From contig NC_012438.1 in assembly GCF_000021545.1 (NCBI RefSeq), positions 496,001 through 560,000 on the forward strand: a stretch of DNA of 64,000 bases, read 5' to 3'. This document shows, one piece after another, positions 59,259-64,000 of this stretch; position 1 is the stretch's first letter; each line of letters opens with the position of its first letter. The position numbers were made by a program, and so were the translations under genes. The notes under the pieces were generated by a model that saw only the letters and a program-made list of their open reading frames with translations, had not been told where the DNA came from and did no database searches. This DNA comes from Sulfurihydrogenibium azorense Az-Fu1. Its GTDB lineage: Bacteria > Aquificota > Aquificia > Aquificales > Hydrogenothermaceae.

Positions 59259-61664
59259 TTATGCAATACTTACAAGGTCAAACTTGTCTGCGTACATTTT
59301 GTACACTACATCTTTTAACTCTTTGTATTTACTTAAGGTTGGGTCTTGGTTTATCATCTCTTGGGCTTCTTTTGTGGCTATTTCCAGAAGTTCTTCATCT
59401 CTTTTTAAATCTGCTAATATAAAGCCACTTTCTCCAGACTGTCTTACTCCTGCTATGTCTCCTGCACCTCTTAGCTCTAAGTCTTTTTCTGCAATTTCAA
59501 AGCCGTTATTAGTTTTAACTAATATCTTTAACCTTTCCAACGCTTTTAGTCTTGATTTTTCTTTGGAAGAGTCTGACTGGGGTTGGGATAGTTCGTCTGG
59601 AGCCATTAAAAAACAGTATCCTTCGTACTGTCCTCTTCCTATTCTACCCCTCAGCTGATGGATTTGGGAAAGTCCAAACCTATGGGCTTCTTCTATTACC
59701 ATCACTGTTGCGTTTGGTATATCAACTCCTACTTCTATAACTGTCGTCGATACAAGTATGTGAGCTTTTCCTTCTTTAAACTCTTGCATTATTCTGTCTT
59801 TTTCTTCCTGTTTCATCTTACCGTGTAGTAAGACTACTTTGTAATCGGGGAAAGCTTCTTGATAGTGTTTAAATCCTTCCTCAGCTGATTTTAAGTCTGT
59901 CTTTTCTGATTCTTGGATTAAAGGATAGACTACAAATACTTGTCTCCCTTTTTCTAACTCTTGTTTTATTACACTGTAAAGTTTATCTCTCTCTTTTTCA
60001 AAAAGTATAACTGTTTTTACAGGTTTTCTTCCTTTTGGTAATTCGTCTAACTTTGATATGTCTAAGTCTCCGTAGTATGCAAGGGCTAAGGTTCTTGGTA
60101 TTGGTGTTGCCGTCATAACCATCACGTGGGGCTTTTTTTCTGACCTTTCTATTAAAGATTTTCTCTGCTCTACTCCAAATCTGTGTTGTTCGTCAACTAC
60201 TACCAAAGCCAAGTCTTTAAACTTAAGTTTTTCTTCAAGTAGTGCATGGGTTCCGATAACTACTTTTACTATACCACTTTCTACTGCTTTGTATATTTTC
60301 TTTTTTTCTGTTGACGAGAGACTACCTGTTAAAAGTGCTATCTCGTAGTCCTTTAAGTATGGTTTTAAGAAGTTTTTAAAGTTGTTATAGTGTTGCTGTG
60401 CAAGTATTTCTGTTGGTGCCATTACTGCTGATTGGTAGTTGTTTAAAGCTACTGCTAAAGATGATATCGCAGCTACCACAGTCTTACCACTTCCCACATC
60501 TCCTAAAACCATTCTGTTCATAGGTACCTCTTTTTCTAAATCTGATAAAATCTCTTTTATTGTTCTTTTTTGAGCGTTTGTAAGTTGGAAAGGAAGGTTT
60601 TTCTCCACTTCCTGTAAAAAGTCCTCTTTAACTTTTATATTGTAAGATGGATTTCTCTGTAATAAGGCTTTTCTGTATTTTTGTGCAAGTTGTAATAAAA
60701 ACAGCTCATCAAAGATAAGTCTTTTTTGGTGTATATTTTGAAAATTGTTTAACTCATCAATATCAGTGTTTTCGTCTGGGTGATGAATAAACTTTAAAGC
60801 TTTTGACAGTGGTGGGAAGTTATACTTTTCTAAAATAAAATTTGGAATGTAATCTTTTACATCTGAAAACTTTTCTACAATTTTAAACATTCCTCTTCTT
60901 AGATGGTTTATAGTTTGTCCTGTTGTTTTTATGGAGCTGTCTCCTCGGAGTGAGTAAACAGGGGCTATAGTGTCTATTGGGTCTTCTTTTTCTTCAAGTA
61001 AGTCTGGTTGTATCAAAGAGTAATTTTTTTTATAAACGCTTACTTTTCCAAAAAGTTTTACAGTTCTACCTTTTCTAAAGTATGTGTAAAGGTATGGTTT
61101 ATCGTAGAAAAACAAGGCAGAAAATAAAACGTTATCTTGTCTTAAGATTACTTCAACTTTTAGTTTACCTCTGTTTACTTTTTTTATATCTTCTACCTGT
61201 GCGTAAAATGTCCCTGTCTCTCCATCTTTGACTTTTAGTATTTTTTTTACTCGTCTGTCTTCGTACTTTTCAGGAAAGTTGTAAAGGGCTTGGTAAACGT
61301 TTTTTACCATAATCTTTTTGAAAGATTTTTTCTCTAAGGTTGTCAAAGAAGATAGATTGTTTATCTCGTATTTTTCAAGGTCAAAAATTGTAAATCTATT
61401 TTTAGGTTTTTCTTCGTTTTTTGTAGTTTTAATCTCATTGTAAGGTTGGGAGTTTAAATGAAATAGTATTATTTTTAAAAAGTTTCTTTTTTTGGCAGGG
61501 TTCATACTGTCTAAAAGTTGTAAATCTTGAAGTATACCTTCAGGTACTTTTCCTTTTAGTAGAGTTTTTAGAGTATCACCTAAACTTTTTACCCTGCTTA
61601 AATATACATCATCACTGTTTATAAGTTTTTCTATTAGGTTTTTAGCCGGATTGTTGTTTTCCAT
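59259..61664 (-). CDS. recG: ATP-dependent DNA helicase RecG
   Basis: Branch-migrating helicase that rescues stalled forks. 801 residues: an N-terminal region with an extra ~100 residues ahead of the wedge/OB domain (GTFYAQVEDIKKVNRGKLKVEV), helicase motifs I (LGDVGSGKTVVA), Ia (APTEILAQQHYNNF), II (VVVDEQHRFGVEQR), III (VMTATPIPRTLAL), V/VI (VSTTVIEVGVDIPNATVMVIEEAHRFGLSQIHQLRGRIGRG, in pieces) and the RecG-specific TRG region (LELRGAGDIAGVRQSG). It overlaps the DUF1858 gene by 23 bp. Confidence 0.96.
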   Translation of the reverse strand: MENNNPAKNLIEKLINSDDVYLSRVKSLGDTLKTLLKGKVPEGILQDLQLLDSMNPAKKRNFLKIILFHLNSQPYNEIKTTKNEEKPKNRFTIFDLEKYEINNLSSLTTLEKKSFKKIMVKNVYQALYNFPEKYEDRRVKKILKVKDGETGTFYAQVEDIKKVNRGKLKVEVILRQDNVLFSALFFYDKPYLYTYFRKGRTVKLFGKVSVYKKNYSLIQPDLLEEKEDPIDTIAPVYSLRGDSSIKTTGQTINHLRRGMFKIVEKFSDVKDYIPNFILEKYNFPPLSKALKFIHHPDENTDIDELNNFQNIHQKRLIFDELFLLQLAQKYRKALLQRNPSYNIKVKEDFLQEVEKNLPFQLTNAQKRTIKEILSDLEKEVPMNRMVLGDVGSGKTVVAAISSLAVALNNYQSAVMAPTEILAQQHYNNFKNFLKPYLKDYEIALLTGSLSSTEKKKIYKAVESGIVKVVIGTHALLEEKLKFKDLALVVVDEQHRFGVEQRKSLIERSEKKPHVMVMTATPIPRTLALAYYGDLDISKLDELPKGRKPVKTVILFEKERDKLYSVIKQELEKGRQVFVVYPLIQESEKTDLKSAEEGFKHYQEAFPDYKVVLLHGKMKQEEKDRIMQEFKEGKAHILVSTTVIEVGVDIPNATVMVIEEAHRFGLSQIHQLRGRIGRGQYEGYCFLMAPDELSQPQSDSSKEKSRLKALERLKILVKTNNGFEIAEKDLELRGAGDIAGVRQSGESGFILADLKRDEELLEIATKEAQEMINQDPTLSKYKELKDVVYKMYADKFDLVSIA

Positions 61665-61863
61665 ACTCTATAATAAACTGTTTTAACTCCTCTACAAATT
61701 GTACTGGGTCATGGCCGTAGTTGATAGCTGCTATCTGTAGTCTTTCATGAGGTTTACAGGCACATACATTGCAGTACATATTTTTAGACTCAAAAAATCT
61801 TCTTGTAAAGGGATACTTCCTCAAAACCTGTTCAACCGTTGTATCTAAGTTTATATCTTTCAT
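61642..61863 (-). CDS. DUF1858-type small cysteine protein
   Basis: 73 residues. The layout matches DUF1858 domains: TVEQVLRKYPFTRRFFESKNMYCNVCACKPHERLQIAA shows the TvxevLxxyP start, a cysteine cluster CNVCAC and a following helix (quoted pieces: TVEQVLRKYPFTRRF, MYCNVCACKPHERL). Three cysteines could bind a metal or cluster. Function unknown. It lies 3 bp after ispF and overlaps recG by 23 bp. Confidence 0.7.
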   Translation of the reverse strand: MKDINLDTTVEQVLRKYPFTRRFFESKNMYCNVCACKPHERLQIAAINYGHDPVQFVEELKQFIIEYGKQQSG

Positions 61864-61866
61864 AAT

Positions 61867-62349
61867 TTACTCCTCCTTTTTTAGTAATACCACAACATAA
61901 CAAGCTGCTGCTTCTTGTTTCCCTATACTGTCCATCTTTTCGTTTGTTTTTGCTTTTAAAAACACTCTATCTTTTTCTATCTCAAGTATTTTGGCTGTAT
62001 TTTCTATCATTTTTTCTCTATAAGGTAGTATCTTTGGCTTTTCTATTATTATAACGCCGTCTATATTAACAATTTTATATTTTTTATCATCAATAATCCT
62101 TTTAGCCTCTTTTAAAAAGATCTCACTGGAAGCATCTTTAAACTTTTTATCACTGTCTGGGAACAGTTGTCCAATATCACCATAACCTACAGCTCCCAAA
62201 AGGGCATCTGTTAATGCGTGAAAAAATATATCACCGTCAGAATGGGCTAAAAATCCTTTATCAGATGGTATCTCTACACCTGCTATTATCAACTTTCTTC
62301 CTTCCTCAAGTTTGTGTAAGTCGTAACCTATTCCTACTCTTATTTCCAA
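61867..62349 (-). CDS. ispF: 2-C-methyl-D-erythritol 2,4-cyclodiphosphate synthase
   Basis: Fifth MEP-pathway enzyme, zinc-dependent. 160 residues: RVGIGYDLHKLEEGRKLIIAGVEIP (zinc D and H at DLH), KGFLAHSDGDIFFHALTDALLGA (His and the HSDGD motif), GDIGQLFPDSDKKFKDA and VFLKAKTNEKMDSIGKQEAAAC. It overlaps nadK by 10 bp. ispD, often beside it, is not in the window; dxs is elsewhere here. Confidence 0.96.
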   Translation of the reverse strand: MEIRVGIGYDLHKLEEGRKLIIAGVEIPSDKGFLAHSDGDIFFHALTDALLGAVGYGDIGQLFPDSDKKFKDASSEIFLKEAKRIIDDKKYKIVNIDGVIIIEKPKILPYREKMIENTAKILEIEKDRVFLKAKTNEKMDSIGKQEAAACYVVVLLKKEE

Positions 62350-63179
62350 TTTAACTTCTCTCTAAGTATATCAAAGTAATTTTTATAAGGAGTTCTAACT
62401 ATGAAAGTGTAGTAAGGAGATTGTTTTACCACTATTTCGTCACCATAAAAAAGCTGTGTTCCTTCTTGGCCATCTAAAGTTAACCATGCGTCTTTGTCTT
62501 TTGAGATTAGTTTTATTTTGATTGGCTCTGTTGTTGGTAGTATGATAGGTCTGTCTGTTAAAGTATGGGGGCAAATAGGTACTAAAACAAACACTTCTAA
62601 AGGAGGGTATACGATTGGACCTCCAGCTGACAAAGCGTAAGCTGTAGACCCTGTTGGAGTAGATACTATAACACCATCACCGTTAAAAGTTGTTATGTAT
62701 CTATCTCCTACATAAACTGCTACGTCTACAATTCTTGCCAAAATTGCCTTGTTTACTATAACATCGTTTAGTACATCAGCTGTTAAAACCTCTTTTCCAT
62801 CCCTTTTTAAAGTAGCCCTAAGCATCATTCTTTTTGATATACACAGAGGTTTAGACAAAATATCTTCTAATTTTTCATAAGCTTCTTCTTTATTTATCTC
62901 AGTTAAAAAACCAAGTCTTCCCAAGTTTATTCCTATAAGTGGAATACCATACTTTGCTACTCTTCTTGATGCTATTAAAAGAGAGCCGTCTCCACCTACA
63001 ACTATTAATGCATCTATCTCCTTAATCTCTCCTTTTTCTAAATCTTGAACGTTTTCTATTATCTTAGATTCTATTCCTTTTTTTATAAGCCAGTCGTTTA
63101 AATTTTTAGAAAAATTTTTAGCTTCTTCACTTTGTTTAGAAAAAATTCTTAGCTTTTTATATATAGGTAGTATTGCCAT
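62340..63179 (-). CDS. nadK: NAD kinase (ATP/poly-P dependent)
   Basis: Phosphorylates NAD to NADP. 279 residues: the nucleotide motif VVGGDGSLLIASRR (GGDG about 62-65), GINLGRLGFLTEI, LNDVIVNKA, NGDGVIVSTPTGSTAYALSAGGPIVYP (in parts), PICPHTLTDRPIILP. Its divergent promoter shares -35 sequence with the NlpC gene. It begins a long run nadK-ispF-DUF1858-recG followed by the KaiC pair. Confidence 0.95.
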   Translation of the reverse strand: MAILPIYKKLRIFSKQSEEAKNFSKNLNDWLIKKGIESKIIENVQDLEKGEIKEIDALIVVGGDGSLLIASRRVAKYGIPLIGINLGRLGFLTEINKEEAYEKLEDILSKPLCISKRMMLRATLKRDGKEVLTADVLNDVIVNKAILARIVDVAVYVGDRYITTFNGDGVIVSTPTGSTAYALSAGGPIVYPPLEVFVLVPICPHTLTDRPIILPTTEPIKIKLISKDKDAWLTLDGQEGTQLFYGDEIVVKQSPYYTFIVRTPYKNYFDILREKLNWK

Positions 63180-63211
63180 TACCTAATTAACTCCATGATT
63201 TTAATAGTTTT

Positions 63212-63262
63212 ATTATAATGTAAAGTAAAAAAGTTTACAAACCGAAAATAGAGTGTTATAAT
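63212..63262. promoter_or_regulatory. Divergent promoters with overlapping -35 boxes (nadK / NlpC gene)
   Basis: Plus strand: TTTACA (63234-63239), 17 bp, TATAAT (63257-63262), ATG at 63295. Minus strand: TTGTAA (63240-63235), 17 bp, TATAAT (63217-63212), toward nadK. The two -35 hexamers overlap almost fully, so RNA polymerase should not occupy both promoters at once. Confidence 0.75.
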
Positions 63263-63294
63263 TTTTGACAGGTATAAAGAATAGGGGGACGCAC

Positions 63295-64000
63295 ATGAAA
63301 GTGTTAAAAAAGATTATAGGCATTTTTATGAGTTCTGCAATACTCATAATGCCATCAGTTGCAGAAGCAAAAACAAAAAAAATAGAAAAAAAACACAGTA
63401 AAAGTATCAGTGTAAAACATAAAAGTTTAGATAAAATCTCAAAACACTCGAGACATTCAAAACACTCCAAAAAAAGTTTAAAAGTCAAAAAAGTTTCTTA
63501 CTCCTACGGGCCAAGAGTTTACGGGGATGATTTAGAACCTAACAGAGATATCTACAAGTATGCAATAGGATTGTTAGGTACTAGATATACTTTTGGTGGA
63601 GAAAGTATAAATGGTATAGATTGTTCTTCTTTTGTCCAACACGTTTTTGAACTTGCTGGTTATAAAATGCCAAGAACTGCAAGAGAGCAAGCACTCTACG
63701 GCTATTTTGTAAGAAGAGAAAATATCAAACCCGGAGACCTTCTATTTTTTGCAACCTATGCCAGTTATCCTTCCCACGTAGGAATATACATAGGAAATGG
63801 AAAAATGATCCATGCTTCATCACGAGGAGGAAAAGTTGAGATCACAGATATAAATCAAGACTACTATATAAAGAGATTTTTATTTGCAAAAAGAATACCT
63901 GCAAATATGAAAGAACTTGTACCACAAGATTCAATAGAAAGTATAGAAGAATATATCTCTGAAAATTCTAAGAAAGAAGACCCTATAGCAAAAATTATAA
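63295..64000 (+). CDS. NlpC/P60-family cell-wall peptidase (3' end outside window)
   Basis: An exported cysteine endopeptidase that cleaves peptidoglycan stem peptides. ATG 63295 preceded by AGGGGGA; 235 codons to the edge without a stop. A signal peptide ends near SVAEA, followed by a Lys/Ser/His-rich linker (KHSKSISVKHKSL ... HSRHSKHSKKSLKVKK). The NlpC/P60 domain follows: GTRYTFGGESINGIDCSSFVQHVF holds the catalytic Cys, SHVGIYIGNGKMIHASS the His. The histidine-rich linker may bind wall or metal. Strong promoter upstream. Confidence 0.92.
   Translation, partial: MKVLKKIIGIFMSSAILIMPSVAEAKTKKIEKKHSKSISVKHKSLDKISKHSRHSKHSKKSLKVKKVSYSYGPRVYGDDLEPNRDIYKYAIGLLGTRYTFGGESINGIDCSSFVQHVFELAGYKMPRTAREQALYGYFVRRENIKPGDLLFFATYASYPSHVGIYIGNGKMIHASSRGGKVEITDINQDYYIKRFLFAKRIPANMKELVPQDSIESIEEYISENSKKEDPIAKII

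Noticed and set aside
63213..63488. 91-codon minus-strand ORF rich in Phe/Cys/Leu
   Set aside because: It is the shadow of the NlpC/P60 signal peptide and linker and covers the divergent promoters.

Overview
The window looks like a chromosomal segment of a thermophilic Aquificota bacterium of the Hydrogenothermaceae, most likely Sulfurihydrogenibium or a close relative. This is inferred from the low GC content, the Aquificales style of many proteins (a PspA-type phosphoserine phosphatase, an archaeal-type KaiC pair, HisZ), strong AGGAGG ribosome binding sites and tightly packed, overlapping genes. The species cannot be proved from this sequence alone. Nearly all of the window is ordinary core genome. 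The accessory pieces are one IS982-family insertion sequence, a broken toxin-antitoxin pair and a few small proteins of unknown function.

Layout. 1-6515: the 3' end of uvrC runs convergently into a minus-strand cell-division block (rsmH, ftsL, ftsI) preceded by a metallo-beta-lactamase-fold protein, a degenerate HD-domain protein and a PpiD/SurA-like chaperone. 6560-7811: plus-strand ispA and queF. 7808-18243: a long minus-strand block holding a class IV aminotransferase, dacB, rseP, a DsrE3-type sulfur carrier, yggS, a Trm112-like protein, a peptide-binding protein, rpsO-pnp, and a split PA2779/PA2778 (C39 peptidase + TPR) cassette. 18310-21834: accessory genes, namely a RelE-type toxin broken by a frameshift, its antitoxin, a coiled-coil nuclease-like protein, a DUF4105 (Lnb-like) envelope protein and a start-less ORF. 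21875-26982: tRNA-fMet, tRNA-Arg, tRNA-Pro, ppa, tRNA-Asn, valS and argG. 27073-30386: an O-methyltransferase, an exported Ig-like/AMIN protein, and an intergenic region carrying tandem palindromic operator sites, a complete IS982 element with a 5-bp target duplication, a sigma-54-like promoter and a candidate small RNA with an anti-Shine-Dalgarno stretch. 30387-34001: a class V aminotransferase, a PspA-type phosphatase, hisZ and an FKBP/SlyD isomerase. 34015-39417: a minus-strand block with fur, a flavin reductase-like protein, a LOG protein, tatC, tatB and bamA. 39504-40905: a plus-strand PerR, cytosolic sulfite-oxidase-family enzyme, 3Fe-type ferredoxin and 36-residue membrane protein. 40906-46148: yicC, erythrin-VIT, waaA, fetB-like and hemN. 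46218-47620: nth and a TonB-like protein. 47617-57314: dxs, tRNA-Leu, infC, nadB, yvcK, mtnA, rimO, dtd, a TetR regulator and a DHH phosphoesterase. 57580-63179: a KaiC-like ATPase with its partner, recG, a DUF1858 protein, ispF and nadK. 63295 to the edge: an NlpC/P60 protein cut by the window.

How the genes work together. The envelope theme is strong: FtsL/FtsI, DacB, RseP, BamA, TatBC, WaaA, a TonB-like protein, Lnb-like, PpiD-like and NlpC/P60. Isoprenoid synthesis (dxs, ispF, ispA) and NAD synthesis (nadB, nadK) are scattered in different operons. Iron and oxidant handling recurs: two Fur-family regulators, an erythrin-VIT membrane ferritin, a FetB-like exporter subunit, HemN and a PerR-linked molybdoenzyme.

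Several start codons need correction from the longest-ORF reading: infC uses ATT, rimO appears to use CTG, and shorter starts are preferred for the MBL protein, class V aminotransferase, tatB, the sulfite-oxidase-like gene, dxs, the KaiC-like gene and the TetR gene because the ribosome binding site lies inside the longer reading frame. The most promising candidates for something new are the sigma-54/sRNA locus split by the IS (29198-30343), the PerR/molybdoenzyme/ferredoxin/micro-protein cassette (39504-40905) and the archaeal-type KaiC pair (57580-59173).
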